Source: Enterovibrio gelatinilyticus
GTDB taxonomy: Bacteria > Pseudomonadota > Gammaproteobacteria > Enterobacterales > Vibrionaceae
DNA length: 64,000 nucleotides
Assembly: GCF_028683095.1 (NCBI RefSeq)
Contig: NZ_JAJUBC010000006.1
Location: 164,875 to 228,874 of the forward strand
Direction: 5' to 3'
The notes under the pieces are model-generated. The model was not told the DNA's origin and searched no databases. It saw nothing but the letters and a program-made list of their open reading frames with translations. Position numbers and translations under genes: made by a program. The stretch's first letter is position 1. Every line of letters begins with the position of its first letter. Of the stretch, positions 46,051 to 56,126 are shown piece after piece.

Positions 46051-47469
46051 ATGATGGAACTAAAAGAACGATTCGTTTCCTTTGTTGATGCCGGGAATGG
46101 CTTACTATGGGGAAGCGTACTGATTTACCTATTGATCGGTGCAGGTATCTACTTCACGCTTCGCACTGGTTTCATTCAATTCCGCTCATTTGGGCACATG
46201 TTCTCCCTCATCAAAGACAGCCGCCAAGGCGCTAATGGTGGTATATCTTCATTCCAAGCATTTAGTACAAGCCTTGCTGCACGCGTAGGCACGGGTAATA
46301 TGGCAGGCGTTGCCGTCGCTATCTACCTTGGTGGTCCTGGTGCAGTATTTTGGATGTGGGTGACAGCGCTTGTCGGCATGTCCACCAGCTTCATCGAATC
46401 TACTTTGGCGCAAGCGTACAAAGTGAATCACGATGACAACACCTTCCGCGGCGGTCCCGCTTATTATATCGAGAAAGGCTTAGGTCAACGTTGGTTAGGT
46501 ATTGCATTTGCAATATGCTTGATCGTGGCGTTTGGCTTAGCATTTAACGGTGTTCAATCAAATTCTATTGCCGCTGCTATGAACACTGCGTTTGGCACTG
46601 ATAACACTTGGGTCGGTATTATCCTTGCTGTTGGTGTGGCGCCTATTATCTTTGGCGGTATGCGCTCAGTCGCACGCGTTGCAGAACTGGTTGTGCCATT
46701 CATGGCAATCGGCTACCTGATTGTTGCCGTTTACGTGATTGCGATTAATATCGGCGTTCTGCCTGAAATCTTTGCAACCATCGTCAAAAGTGCGCTGGGC
46801 TTTGAGCAAGCGGCTGGCGGTGCCATTGGTGCTGCAATGATGCAAGGTATTAAACGCGGTTTGTTCTCGAACGAAGCCGGTATGGGTTCTGCGCCAAATG
46901 CTGCTGCAACTGCATCTACGCGTCCAAACCACCCGGCAGCACAAGGCTATGTGCAAATGCTGGGCGTGTTTATTGACACGATCGTCATCTGTACCGCGAC
47001 AGCGTCTATTATCTTGCTATCAGGCATGTTAGACACTGAAAGTGGTGTGACAGGAATCGCGCTAACGCAAGCGGCGCTGGTCACCGAAGTAGGCCCTTGG
47101 GGCGCAGGCTTCATTGCCATTGCCATTCTGCTATTTGCCTTTACCTCTTTGATTGCCAACTACTCTTATGGCGAATCAAACATCGAGTACATCTTCAAAA
47201 GCAAACTGGCGATAAATATCTATCGCGTTGCGGTACTTGCAATGGTTGTGGTGGGTGCTGTTGTTGACCTACCAACGGTATGGGCCTTTGCCGACTTGTC
47301 CATGGGTATGATGGCAATCATCAACTTGGTGGCCATCTTAGGCCTATCGGGTGTGGCATTTGCCCTGTTGAAAGACTACGAGGCACAACGTAAAGCCGGT
47401 AAAACTCCGACTTTCGACCGTACTCAATTCCCGAAACTCGATAAAGAGATCGACAAAGACGTTTGGTAA
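46051..47469 (+). CDS. Alanine/glycine:cation symporter (AGCS family)
   Basis: Na+-coupled uptake of alanine or glycine across the inner membrane. 472 residues, about 11 helices. Family motifs: FISFVDAGNGLLWG-like N-terminus, GGISSFQAFSTSLAARVGTGNMAGVA (central part SLAARVGTGN), GGPAYYIEKGLG, and KRGLFSNEAGMGSAPNAAA. The ATG at 46051 is preceded by AGAG at 6 bases; an open frame 19 codons upstream is not used by the family. In Vibrio cholerae a homologous gene is controlled by a tandem glycine riboswitch; a different-looking leader is seen here. Confidence 0.93.
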   Translation: MMELKERFVSFVDAGNGLLWGSVLIYLLIGAGIYFTLRTGFIQFRSFGHMFSLIKDSRQGANGGISSFQAFSTSLAARVGTGNMAGVAVAIYLGGPGAVFWMWVTALVGMSTSFIESTLAQAYKVNHDDNTFRGGPAYYIEKGLGQRWLGIAFAICLIVAFGLAFNGVQSNSIAAAMNTAFGTDNTWVGIILAVGVAPIIFGGMRSVARVAELVVPFMAIGYLIVAVYVIAINIGVLPEIFATIVKSALGFEQAAGGAIGAAMMQGIKRGLFSNEAGMGSAPNAAATASTRPNHPAAQGYVQMLGVFIDTIVICTATASIILLSGMLDTESGVTGIALTQAALVTEVGPWGAGFIAIAILLFAFTSLIANYSYGESNIEYIFKSKLAINIYRVAVLAMVVVGAVVDLPTVWAFADLSMGMMAIINLVAILGLSGVAFALLKDYEAQRKAGKTPTFDRTQFPKLDKEIDKDVW

Positions 47470-47508
47470 TACCCAACGTTTAGTCTCACAGGATTTGTGA
47501 CTTACGAA

Positions 47509-47532
47509 AAAGGGAGCCTTCGGGCTCCCTTT
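47509..47532. terminator. Terminator of the symporter gene (UUCG tetraloop)
   Basis: The 10-bp stem AAAGGGAGCC/GGCTCCCTTT is closed by a TTCG tetraloop, 39 bases after the stop. The T run is short but A and T tracts flank it. Confidence 0.88.
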
Positions 47533-47607
47533 GATATTTATGTGGTATTTATATGTTCAGAAAAATGGTTTCGACGCTAAGTCATTAGAAACCGTAATCA
47601 GAAGCGC

Positions 47608-47850
47608 TTACTGAGGCTCAGACCTTAGAATGCGCAACGCTTCTTTCGCATGCTCAACAGCATCGCGCCCGATAGACGTCAAGTACCCACCATCTTTTGC
47701 TGTCACCAACTTCTTCTCATAAAGTCGCTCAGTCGCAGCAACAAGAATAGGATCGGCATCGCTGTGGACCTTGATTCCAGCCATATCTGTTGAAAGCGTA
47801 AACTTCACCAGAACATTCATTTCTTCAAGCATTTCAGAGGTAAATGGCAT
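47608..47850 (-). CDS. TIGR02647 family protein
   Basis: 80 residues, starting MPFTSEMLEEMNVLVKF, then GIKVHSDADPILVAATERLY and KDGGYLTSIGRDAVEHA. The C-terminal part looks like a small winged-helix (Gly-Gly-Tyr-Leu-Thr wing). Function unknown. The ATG is preceded by an excellent GGAGG at 5 bases; six open codons upstream are ignored. Confidence 0.85.
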   Translation of the reverse strand: MPFTSEMLEEMNVLVKFTLSTDMAGIKVHSDADPILVAATERLYEKKLVTAKDGGYLTSIGRDAVEHAKEALRILRSEPQ

Positions 47851-47982
47851 AAGGCCTCCCGCAATCATTTACAATCAATCAGTTGAGTCAATATAGACCT
47901 TCAAACGGACAGTAATCTGTGCCGAGATCAAGAACTGGTCGATCAATGTATTCAAATATCGGTAAATCGCCAGAATTTTGAT

Positions 47983-49170
47983 TTATGCCACATCTTGAGC
48001 GTGCTTCGCGCTGAAAAATCGTACTTCGTTACCCGCATCTGGTGTCGTTGGTATAAAGCGAGACAAAATCAAAGAACATATCGCCAGTCCTGTCCCCACC
48101 AAGAAAACAGCTGTCGGTGAATACAACCACACCAAACCTAGCGCCGCAGGGATCACAACCGCCGCAATATGGTTGATGGTAAAACTCACACCAGCCGTAG
48201 AAGCAATGTCTTGTGGGTCCGCTATCTTCTGGAAATACGTTTTTATTGCAATCGCCATCGCGAAGAACAAATGGTCAATGACATAAAGCGCACCTGCCAT
48301 TTGAGCGTTCTCTACAAAGGCATAACTGGTAAACACAATCGCCAAGCCAATGTACTCCACCGTCAACGCTCTACGCTCTCCGACTCGTCCTATCCATGAA
48401 CCGATTTTAGTGGCAAATAGCATATTGAAGAGGTAGTTAATAATGAACAGTAAACTGACTTCACCCACAGAATAGCCAAACTTCTCAACCATCATAAAGC
48501 CAGCGAACACGATGAAGATTTGTCGTCTTGCACCACTGAGAAACGTCAGGCTGTAGTACAACCAGTAACGCTGACGCAAAATCAGTTTGCGCGTTTGCAC
48601 ATGCGGAGATTCAAAAGACGGGAAAAAGAACCATAGAAACAGCACCGCACAAAGACCAAAGAAGCCAAACAACATATAGACAAGGTTATAGTCTGCCCCG
48701 AGCCATTCCATCATCAGCCAGACGGTGCCATAGGCAATCAGGCTAGCCGCACCTTTCCATGCCAACACTTGCCCCATGAAATGCGCACTTTTATCCTTAT
48801 CAACCCATTGTAAGGTTAATGACTGGTTGACGGTTTCAAAGTAGTGGAACCCTATCGACATCACCACGGTAGTGAGATAAAGCCCCCACTCGCTAGGAAA
48901 CCATCCCGTTACTGCCACGCCTACACACATTACAGCCAAAAATAGGATCGCAAAGGTCTGCTCGCGAAACCAAAGCAGCAAATATATCGCCGTAAATGCG
49001 AGAAAGCCGGGCACTTCTCGAAGGCTTTGCAAAATACCAATTTCTTTGCCCGTGAAAGCCGCTTTCTCAATGACAAAATTATTGAGAAGAACATTCCAAA
49101 CAGAAAAGGTCATTGCCATGATAAAAGCCATGGCAATCAGAAGATGGGTTCGAGTTCGCAGTGCGTTCAC
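47983..49170 (-). CDS. Major facilitator superfamily transporter
   Basis: 395 residues with about 12 helices, no cytoplasmic extensions. MFS features: WFPSEWGLYLTTVVMSIG, HFMGQVLAWKGAASL, and the motif-A-like GSWIGRVGERRAL between helices 8 and 9. Substrate unknown. The frame is open 54 codons farther, but that part is polar and unlike the family. I choose the GTG at 49170 because GGAG lies 7 bases before it and the first membrane helix follows. No gene neighbour hints at the substrate. Confidence 0.82.
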   Translation of the reverse strand: MNALRTRTHLLIAMAFIMAMTFSVWNVLLNNFVIEKAAFTGKEIGILQSLREVPGFLAFTAIYLLLWFREQTFAILFLAVMCVGVAVTGWFPSEWGLYLTTVVMSIGFHYFETVNQSLTLQWVDKDKSAHFMGQVLAWKGAASLIAYGTVWLMMEWLGADYNLVYMLFGFFGLCAVLFLWFFFPSFESPHVQTRKLILRQRYWLYYSLTFLSGARRQIFIVFAGFMMVEKFGYSVGEVSLLFIINYLFNMLFATKIGSWIGRVGERRALTVEYIGLAIVFTSYAFVENAQMAGALYVIDHLFFAMAIAIKTYFQKIADPQDIASTAGVSFTINHIAAVVIPAALGLVWLYSPTAVFLVGTGLAICSLILSRFIPTTPDAGNEVRFFSAKHAQDVA

Positions 49171-49445
49171 GCTATTACTCCACAAGAATGCGTTTCTTGA
49201 CACTCTAACCGTGTCACAACAAATATGCGAACGAGAATATTTAACGTCAAACATCAACAACATTGATGTCTCCCAGCACGCATACTTCCCGTGTTTATGG
49301 TGAGAACATCTCGGGATATTGTGGAATAGCATGATGACGAGCTGTGTCTATCTGGGGGGCTGAGTGAAAATAGCAGTCAGGGCGGATTGAACGCGACGCC
49401 AAGACGCCAATGTGTAGGCTGACAGAAACAGACTACGAGTAATAA

Positions 49446-49472
49446 AAAAGCAGCTGACAAACAGCTGCTTTT
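49446..49472 (-). terminator. Rho-independent terminator of the Tim44-domain gene
   Basis: An 11-bp perfect stem AAAAGCAGCTG/CAGCTGCTTTT with a 5-base loop. On the minus strand TTTT continues into TTATT. Confidence 0.9.
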
Positions 49473-49535
49473 CATGTCTACAGGTCTTTGCGGCCTTTCA
49501 CGAGCAGACATTTATCTACTCATGGGCGACAAACC

Positions 49536-50426
49536 TTAGGCTTGAATTCCAACAATCAACCAAGGCGCATTGGCTTGCGTCATGTCACGCTCCAAGTGCC
49601 AGATGTCAGTGATATCTTCTTCAACACCTTCATGACCATCACGGTAGCGACCACTGAACTGCAGGCTCAGTTGGGCGCGTTGGTTGTCGTAGTCCGCACG
49701 AACAATCTCTGCGTCCACATACATCACTTCAGTGTGCTGCTCGCCTTCAAGCTTACGGCGCTCTTCAGACAAGTCATTGTAAAGCTCAGGCGTCACATAC
49801 TCTTGAATCGTTTCAAGTTGGTTATGATTCCATGCACCTTGCAGAATACGATAGTGCTCACGAGAACCGTTTACGAAACCTGCCATGTCGAAGTTAGGTG
49901 GGAAGTTAAACGGAACATCATTGTTAACGGCACCAAAACCACCACCGGTAGAAGACGTTGCTGTCGACTCACGGAACTGCGGTTGCTCATGGTAGTAGCC
50001 ATCGCTTTTTTGCGAACTGTTACCCGCATAAGCCTGACGATTGGGCTGGTTCATTGCGCCACTTTTCGCAGCCATCATGCTCTTGAAGATCTTAAACAGC
50101 ACAAATGCAATCACAGCGATGATCAGGAAGTCCATCATCTGGAAACCATCAAATGCACCACCAAACATCGCAGCAATCAGACCACCCGCTAATAAGCCGC
50201 CCATCAAGCCACCCAGCATGCCTTTTTTAGACGACGATTTCGCCGCAGCAGACGGGTCATTTTGCTTGTTGATAGAATTTGTGTTGGTTGGTTGAGATTT
50301 AGGCGCAGGCGCTGTCTTAAAGCTCTTGCCGAAAGATTTCCCGCCACCAAATTTTTTCGCTTCAGCGTGCGGGGCAGAAACCACCATCACAAACATCAGC
50401 GCGAACAATCCAAAAAAACGTTTCAT
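49536..50426 (-). CDS. Tim44-like domain protein with Gly-rich membrane segment
   Basis: 296 residues. A signal peptide or first helix (MKRFFGLFALMFVMVVSAPH), a Lys/Ser-rich linker (FGGGKSFGKSFKTAP), two hydrophobic segments (GLMGGLLAGGLIAAMFGGAF and MMDFLIIAVIAFVLFKIF), then a C-terminal Tim44/MRPL45 domain (FNFPPNFDMAGFVNGSREHY … VGIQA). Bacterial homologues are of unknown function and may bind membranes. Monocistronic, with its own terminator. Confidence 0.88.
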   Translation of the reverse strand: MKRFFGLFALMFVMVVSAPHAEAKKFGGGKSFGKSFKTAPAPKSQPTNTNSINKQNDPSAAAKSSSKKGMLGGLMGGLLAGGLIAAMFGGAFDGFQMMDFLIIAVIAFVLFKIFKSMMAAKSGAMNQPNRQAYAGNSSQKSDGYYHEQPQFRESTATSSTGGGFGAVNNDVPFNFPPNFDMAGFVNGSREHYRILQGAWNHNQLETIQEYVTPELYNDLSEERRKLEGEQHTEVMYVDAEIVRADYDNQRAQLSLQFSGRYRDGHEGVEEDITDIWHLERDMTQANAPWLIVGIQA

Positions 50427-50694
50427 TGCAAACCTTTACGTTCAGTTTCAAGACTACGCACAAAGCGTAACATAAGTTCATGCTAAGCTGATCGCAAATA
50501 AAGTCAATCCATGTCCTCCCGGAAAATGTTACTAATCGTTTATCTTTTTCCGCACAGACAGCCCATTTTTTGCGAGTGAGTATTCTTCTTTTAGCGACTT
50601 CGAAAAAAAATGTGGCTGAATACGATTTATATCAGTCACTTTGCGCGACAGTTGATTTACACTCTCGCCGCTTAACTGTTCAAGGGGAGGTTTT

Positions 50695-51090
50695 ATGAAC
50701 GACACGCATAGCAAAGTTATCGGTTACATACTTTGGATTTTTGGTTTCCTTGGTGCACACCGTTTTTATTACGGAAAGCCTGTGACGGGCACCATTTGGT
50801 TGTTTACCTTGGGTCTATTCGGCATTGGGTGGCTCATCGACTTATTCCTGATCCCATCGATGGATCGCGAAGCCGACCTTCGCTTTAACACTGGGCAGTA
50901 TGACTATTCCGTCGCTTGGATTTTGCTCACATTTCTTGGTTTATTCGGTGTTCACCGCATGTACATGGGGAAATGGCTTACCGGTATTCTTTACCTGTTT
51001 ACGGGTGGATTTTTCCTGATCGGATTGATTTATGACTTTTGGACACTAAACGACCAAGTGTCTATCAAAAACGCCAAACGTTTCTCTTAA
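50695..51090 (+). CDS. Tandem TM2-domain membrane protein
   Basis: 131 residues containing two copies of the TM2 pattern: FGFLGAHRFYYGKPVTGTIW with GLFGIGWLIDLFLIP, then LGLFGVHRMYMGKWLTGILY with GGFFLIGLIYDFW. Each has two helices with the conserved His-Arg-Phe/Met-Tyr turn. GGGGAGG lies 5 bases before the ATG. Function of bacterial TM2 proteins is unknown. Confidence 0.9.
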   Translation: MNDTHSKVIGYILWIFGFLGAHRFYYGKPVTGTIWLFTLGLFGIGWLIDLFLIPSMDREADLRFNTGQYDYSVAWILLTFLGLFGVHRMYMGKWLTGILYLFTGGFFLIGLIYDFWTLNDQVSIKNAKRFS

Positions 51091-51099
51091 TATTCCCTA

Positions 51100-51156
51100 T
51101 GCCTCTCAGCAAGCATCTTCAAGTTGCTTAAGTATATATCTTCAAACTGAGAGGCA
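51100..51156. repeat. Inverted repeat after the TM2 gene
   Basis: TGCCTCTCAG and CTGAGAGGCA are perfect 10-bp arms 37 bases apart. The interior contains GCATCTTCAAGTTGCTTAAG, a motif I associate with Vibrio intergenic repeats. It may act as a weak terminator or be a small repeated element; no T run follows. Confidence 0.45.
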
Positions 51157-51188
51157 CATTACTTGCCCTTTAATTAAGGCACTCCTAG

Positions 51189-51211
51189 AATATCGAACAT
51201 TGTTCACTATT
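51189..51211 (+). promoter_or_regulatory. Palindromic operator candidate for the TetR regulator
   Basis: A 23-bp palindrome centred on 51200: outer arms AATA/TATT and a perfect core GAACA-T-TGTTC, 9 of 11 pairs matching. It lies 16 bases before the TetR start, as expected for autoregulation. Confidence 0.65.
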
Positions 51212-51226
51212 TTGCAGCACGATGTA

Positions 51227-51826
51227 ATGGCCCGCAGAAACGACCACAGTCGCGAAGAATTGGTAGAGTTAACACTTCGTTGTGTTGAAGAATATCTCGC
51301 ATCCGCTCCTTACCAATCTCTCAGCCTTCGAAAAATTGCCGGCATGATCGGCTACGTCCCAAGCACCTTGGTGAACGTCTTTGGCAGTTACAACATACTG
51401 CTTCTTCATATTGTCGCACGCACCTTGGATGATCTTCATCAACAAGCCCAAGACAAGCTGGCTCACGCAACTTCACCCAAAGAGGCGCTCTTTTCACTGG
51501 CGCACCTGTATCTAGATTTCGCCGCTGCCAACCCTAACCGTTGGCAACTCGTGTTTGAACACACGATGCAAGGCGACAAAATGCCGGAATGGCATAGCGA
51601 CAGAATTCAAAACATGACGGGCTTGCTAGAAGCGCTGCTTCGCCAACTTTCACCTAACAAAAGTGATGAAAAAGTTGTCGAAGCCAGTCGTGTACTTTGG
51701 GCTGGCGTCCATGGTATTACCCTTTTGAGTGTGGATGACAAGCTTTTTACTGACGCTCATGTCGACGGTGGTAAATTGATAGAAAACCTACTTACGGGAT
51801 ATCTCTCTAGCTGGGTTGAAGCCTAA
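51227..51826 (+). CDS. TetR/AcrR family transcriptional regulator
   Basis: 199 residues. The N-terminal helix-turn-helix is atypical but recognisable (LSLRKIAGMIGYVPSTLVNVFGSYNILL). The C-terminal ligand domain resembles WHG/TetR_C_33 (LYLDFAAANPNRWQLVFEHT, VLWAGVHGITLLSVDDKL). I choose the ATG giving MARRNDHSREELVEL; the frame is open nine codons earlier from a TTG inside the palindrome. A palindromic operator lies just upstream. The downstream MFS-acyltransferase gene starts 32 bases after the stop, so both may be one operon and its target. Confidence 0.86.
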   Translation: MARRNDHSREELVELTLRCVEEYLASAPYQSLSLRKIAGMIGYVPSTLVNVFGSYNILLLHIVARTLDDLHQQAQDKLAHATSPKEALFSLAHLYLDFAAANPNRWQLVFEHTMQGDKMPEWHSDRIQNMTGLLEALLRQLSPNKSDEKVVEASRVLWAGVHGITLLSVDDKLFTDAHVDGGKLIENLLTGYLSSWVEA

Positions 51827-51858
51827 TTATTTCAAACGGTTCCGTTTAAGAAGATTCC

Positions 51859-53724
51859 ATGTCGAAGCAATCAGCCCTGTTAGCTCAAAAACGCTTTCTG
51901 CCCTACTTTGTCACGCAAGCACTCGGTGCATTTAATGACAACGTCTACAAGAATGTCCTGCTAATTCTGGTTGCTTTTGCCGCCCCTAGCGCCTTGGGTA
52001 TGAGTACCAACCTCTTTATCAACCTCGCCGCGGGTTTGTTCATCCTTCCTTTTTTTCTCTTTTCCGCGTTTGCTGGTGAGCTCGCCGATAAGTACGAAAA
52101 GTCCCAATTTATCCGCGTCGTTAAGCTAGTCGAAATCGTCATTATGAGCGTGGCGGCGATCGCGTTTATCTACGAAAGCTACATGTTGCTGCTTTTTTTA
52201 CTGTTTTTAATGGGCACGCAATCGGCGTTTTTTGGCCCCGTCAAATACGCATTGCTCCCACAAACATTGAAACCGAACGAACTGATTTCGGGTAACGCAC
52301 TGGTCGAAACAGGCACCTTCTTAGCTATTCTGCTCGGCACCATCGTTGCTGGGGTTATTGCTAACCAACACGACGCTAAACTGCTCGCAGCGGCCTCGGT
52401 GGTGCTTTTTGCTGTCCTCGGTTACCTTAGTGCGCGCTATATTCCTGAAGCCAGTGCAGGCAACCCTTCGCTAAAGGTGAAATTTTCTCCTATCCGTCAA
52501 ATGAAAACCACGTTAGCGATTGCCCACAAAGACAAAGTCGTACTGCAATCCATTCTTGGGATCAGTTGGTTTTGGTTTTTGGGTGCAAGTTACCTCACAC
52601 AGTTTCCCAATTACGCCAAGATCTACTTAGGAGGCAATGAAGCCTCAGTCTCTTTTTTGTTGACTCTGTTTTCTATTGGCATCGCCCTTGGCTCGCTCCT
52701 GTGCGACAAGCTGTCATGTCATCGTATTGAACCGGGTATCGTTCCGATTGGAGCGTTAGGCTTGACGATATTTGGCGCTCACCTCATGCTCTCAACGCCA
52801 CACATCGCGCCCACCACTCACTCGTTTGTCGAATTCATATCCGAACCCTCGCTTTGGTGGGTATTTGTCGACCTGCTATTCATTGGCATATTTGGTGGTA
52901 TCTTCATTGTGCCACTCTACGCCATGATGCAAAGTCGCTCAGCGGAAAGTGAGCGCTCACAAGTTATCGCCGCGAACAATATCTACAACGCCTTATTCAT
53001 GGTCGTCAGTGCCATACTCGCCATTGTGTTGCTTGGTGTTGCTGAACTGAGTATTCCCGCTTTCTTTTTGACGCTATCCGTCATGAATCTCGTTGTGGCG
53101 TTATATGTCGGTAAACAAGTGCCCGTTTTCGCGCTGCGCTTTATCGTTTGGCTACTCAGTCATAGTGTTTATCGCGTGAAGCATCAAAATTTGCAGCACA
53201 TTCCTGAAAAAGGCGGAGCGTTGTTGGTGAGTAATCACGTAAGCTACGTGGATGCCTTGCTACTTGCGGGCGCCTGCCCTCGTCCTATTCGTTTTGTCAT
53301 GGACGAAGACTATTACCACCTTCCCGTGCTGCACTATTTTTTCAAAGCCAGTCGTGTAATCCCTATCAAACTCAGCAGTGGCTCGATCCGCAGTGCGCTT
53401 AATCAAATCAAAGAACAGCTGGAAGAAGGGGAATTGGTGTGTATTTTCCCAGAAGGGCAACTGACCTCGGACGGAGAAATGATCCCGTTCAAGCGTGGTA
53501 TTGACTTGATCCTCAAGCAAACGCCCGTCCCGGTTATCCCCATTGCGTTAAAAGGCTTATGGGGAAGCTACTTTAGCCGAGAAGGCGGACGCGCTTTACT
53601 GAAGCTACCTAGGTGCTGTCGCTCCAATGTCATCATTGAAGCTGGTTCGCCTGTCTTACCGAATGAAGCCTCATCAGAACGATTGTTTAATGCAGTAAAA
53701 GCGTTACGTGGAGAGGTCAGTTAG
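51859..53724 (+). CDS. MFS (LplT-like) transporter fused to PlsC acyltransferase
   Basis: 621 residues. Residues 1-410 form an MFS transporter resembling the lysophospholipid flippase LplT (FVTQALGAFNDNVYKNVLLI at the start). Residues about 430-621 are a PlsC 1-acylglycerol-3-phosphate acyltransferase domain with the HX4D motif NHVSYVD (about 458) and FPEGQLTSDG. In E. coli LplT is separate and works with Aas, which joins PlsC to acyl-ACP synthetase; here no synthetase domain is present. Probable role: uptake and re-acylation of lysophospholipids. Its stop overlaps the convergent menE stop by 8 bases. Confidence 0.88.
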   Translation: MSKQSALLAQKRFLPYFVTQALGAFNDNVYKNVLLILVAFAAPSALGMSTNLFINLAAGLFILPFFLFSAFAGELADKYEKSQFIRVVKLVEIVIMSVAAIAFIYESYMLLLFLLFLMGTQSAFFGPVKYALLPQTLKPNELISGNALVETGTFLAILLGTIVAGVIANQHDAKLLAAASVVLFAVLGYLSARYIPEASAGNPSLKVKFSPIRQMKTTLAIAHKDKVVLQSILGISWFWFLGASYLTQFPNYAKIYLGGNEASVSFLLTLFSIGIALGSLLCDKLSCHRIEPGIVPIGALGLTIFGAHLMLSTPHIAPTTHSFVEFISEPSLWWVFVDLLFIGIFGGIFIVPLYAMMQSRSAESERSQVIAANNIYNALFMVVSAILAIVLLGVAELSIPAFFLTLSVMNLVVALYVGKQVPVFALRFIVWLLSHSVYRVKHQNLQHIPEKGGALLVSNHVSYVDALLLAGACPRPIRFVMDEDYYHLPVLHYFFKASRVIPIKLSSGSIRSALNQIKEQLEEGELVCIFPEGQLTSDGEMIPFKRGIDLILKQTPVPVIPIALKGLWGSYFSREGGRALLKLPRCCRSNVIIEAGSPVLPNEASSERLFNAVKALRGEVS

Positions 53725-55153
53725 ATTCTGAGGTATTGCGGAGTGAATGGATCTGTTCATGCAGCCATTCCGAAAGTGCCTGACGAGAGATTTTGATCCC
53801 CCCTGACAGCAAATGGCTGGGTAGCGGAAATACAGCCTTTGGACATTGATAGGCTGGCACCCGCGTCTTTGACCATGTCAAAAATGCCTCAGTATCAGTA
53901 TCACCCTCAACAAGTGCGACCGGTATGTAGCCCCACCTTGTATCCGCCAATGGCACGATAAACAGTTGCGATATGCCTTCAAAGCGACCTAATAAACGCT
54001 CTACCGTTTCTGGTTGCACGTTTTCTCCCCCGCAGATAAACATGTTATCGAGACGACCAATGATCATCAGATCGTTGCGTTCTGATGCCCATGAGCCCTT
54101 ATCCTTGGTCTGAAACCAATCTTGAGCCAATGGCACTAGCGCACGATCAACCATGTACCCTGCCGATAGCGTTTCCCCTTTCACCCACACTTCGTCTTGA
54201 TCCGACAGCATCAATTGTCGAAATGGCAAGGTTGCGCCGACAGAGAATGCGCCGTTAGCGCGTTTGGCGGTAATGGTGGAAGCCATTTCTGTCATACCGT
54301 ACCCACACCAGCAACCAATACCTTGTTGCTCAGCACGATCGACTAAAGCTTGAGGGATCACCGCGCCACCCAACAAGACCGAATGCAAACTCGTTGGCTT
54401 TGCGGCTTCTACCAAACGCGTCAATTGTGTCGGCACTAACGAGGCGTGAGTTGCTCCGTTCAGCGCGTTAATCAGATTGTCACCCGAAGTATCAGCAACT
54501 TTTAACGTCGCGCCTTTTGCCAGCCAACGCCACACAATCGCAAGGCCGGAAATGTGAAACAAAGGCAGGGATAACAACCAGCAATCGGTGGATTCAAAAG
54601 GCATGAGTGAGAATAGCCCCGTCGCACTAGCCAAGTGATTGTCGGCAGAGTGCGTCACGGCTTTGGGCGAACCGCTGGAGCCAGAGGTTAACGTTAATGT
54701 CAAACAACGCTGGGGATCATAGCCGGTGGCTCTGGAAGTGGAAGGTAATGAGGGTTGCCGAAAACAAGTAGAAAACGCTGGCTGGTTCAATGAATCATTT
54801 CGTGCATCGTTTAATAAATCACTTGATGGGTCAATAAACCCCTCGATACCAACACGTTCGAAGATTTCACAACGCGCAGACGCTGAAAACGCAGGGTTTA
54901 GCATCAAAGTTGCAAAACCCTGTTGCCACGCCGCTAGCATCTGCACCAAAGTGTCGTAATGGTTTTCACTGAGAATGGCAACGAGGGACGAGTTTGACAG
55001 AGTAGGATCGAACTCAACGCCATCAATGTCGCTGCACAGCTGTTGCCAACTAATGTTTTGGCGGTCACAACGAATCGCCGTCTCATCCGGATGCACATCC
55101 ATCCAGTGATGCCACGGCCATTGTGAAAAACTTATTGGTTTGAGTGGTGCCAT
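53717..55153 (-). CDS. menE: O-succinylbenzoate-CoA ligase
   Basis: Activates OSB to OSB-CoA in menaquinone synthesis. 478 residues of the ANL superfamily: P-loop-like [35 protein letters not shown], and [17 protein letters not shown]. The N-terminus ([20 protein letters not shown]) aligns with E. coli MenE. It is the last gene of menF-D-H-B-C-E and overlaps menC by 22 bases. It also overlaps the convergent MFS-PlsC gene. Confidence 0.94.
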   Translation of the reverse strand: MAPLKPISFSQWPWHHWMDVHPDETAIRCDRQNISWQQLCSDIDGVEFDPTLSNSSLVAILSENHYDTLVQMLAAWQQGFATLMLNPAFSASARCEIFERVGIEGFIDPSSDLLNDARNDSLNQPAFSTCFRQPSLPSTSRATGYDPQRCLTLTLTSGSSGSPKAVTHSADNHLASATGLFSLMPFESTDCWLLSLPLFHISGLAIVWRWLAKGATLKVADTSGDNLINALNGATHASLVPTQLTRLVEAAKPTSLHSVLLGGAVIPQALVDRAEQQGIGCWCGYGMTEMASTITAKRANGAFSVGATLPFRQLMLSDQDEVWVKGETLSAGYMVDRALVPLAQDWFQTKDKGSWASERNDLMIIGRLDNMFICGGENVQPETVERLLGRFEGISQLFIVPLADTRWGYIPVALVEGDTDTEAFLTWSKTRVPAYQCPKAVFPLPSHLLSGGIKISRQALSEWLHEQIHSLRNTSESN

Positions 55154-56115
55154 GTCACTTCGCAGTCAGTCAACGATACCAGCGGCAAAGAACAGTGAGG
55201 CCACGGTATTTCAAGTTGCGCACCAAATAAATCCACCGTGTCTAAACCTGGCAGAGTACCCGGCGTTAGCCATTGAGCAAGACGTGCTAATTGATTAAGC
55301 CCAAAGCTTGATTCAAGGCTGGAACTTATGACCGCATCCATCCCCAATGCGTGTGCTTGTGCGACAAGATCTTGAACCTTTTGCACACTGCCCACCAGCA
55401 TAGGTTTAATCACCACCGCACTTAAGCCATTTTGTGCACTCAGCGCGAAGTCATCATCACGCACGGTTTCATCCCACGCTATCGCAATGCCAGTATCATG
55501 TGCAAACAGCAAACTCTCTGCAGGTGTTTGGCAAGGTTCTTCCAAAAAAACGATACGAGAGCGAAATGCAGGGCTCACATAGTTGGCGAACTGGCGAGCT
55601 TTAGTTGGCGTCCACTGGCGGTTGGCATCAAGGCGTAGCTTAAGATCAGGGATTGCCTCAAGAAACATATTCACGACCATGCCGTCACGAATCGCTTCAT
55701 ACATCCCAACTTTGATCTTGGCCACTTTCTCGCCCGGCATCTCAGCCAGTTTTTGCACCAACTCATCGGGATCACCGCAACACAACGGTGCGGCAAGAAA
55801 ATTGCCTTGTGCTGGAAGTTCGCCGTTCAGTTCAGCCAAAGCCATAGTGATACCAAAAGCAACCGATGGACACAGCGCATCCCAATCGATCAACTTGTCA
55901 TCAAGCCAATCTGACAGTACGTGCTCAATTTGTGCAGCAGCATCATCCGCGGTTTCTTGGCTGAACTCGGGTAAAGGCGCGATTTCACCACGCCCTTGCT
56001 TTCCATCTTGATGCAACTCGACAATAAACCCATCACGAGTGGCAAGACGGGTGTGACGCAATATCACACCACTGTCCATTGGCAAAGCATAGCGATAAAC
56101 CGTCGCGCGTCTCAT
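55132..56115 (-). CDS. menC: O-succinylbenzoate synthase
   Basis: Dehydrates SHCHC to OSB (enolase superfamily). 327 residues. Motifs: [22 protein letters not shown] with catalytic Lys, [11 protein letters not shown] metal ligand, EEPCQTP, and WDETVRDD. I choose the ATG giving [16 protein letters not shown] because it matches the E. coli start and AAGG lies 6 bases before it; an ATG four codons earlier overlaps the menB stop. Overlaps menE. Confidence 0.94.
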   Translation of the reverse strand: MRRATVYRYALPMDSGVILRHTRLATRDGFIVELHQDGKQGRGEIAPLPEFSQETADDAAAQIEHVLSDWLDDKLIDWDALCPSVAFGITMALAELNGELPAQGNFLAAPLCCGDPDELVQKLAEMPGEKVAKIKVGMYEAIRDGMVVNMFLEAIPDLKLRLDANRQWTPTKARQFANYVSPAFRSRIVFLEEPCQTPAESLLFAHDTGIAIAWDETVRDDDFALSAQNGLSAVVIKPMLVGSVQKVQDLVAQAHALGMDAVISSSLESSFGLNQLARLAQWLTPGTLPGLDTVDLFGAQLEIPWPHCSLPLVSLTDCEVTWHHSNQ

Positions 56116-56126
56116 TGCCTTGCTCA

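Noticed and set aside
45747..46088. 113-codon plus-strand frame in the symporter leader
   Set aside because: It overlaps the start of the symporter gene, has no family features, and lies over the paired segments of the leader.
49488..50192. 234-codon plus-strand frame opposite the Tim44-domain gene
   Set aside because: It is antisense to a well-supported gene with signal peptide, domain and terminator; the composition is that of a shadow frame.
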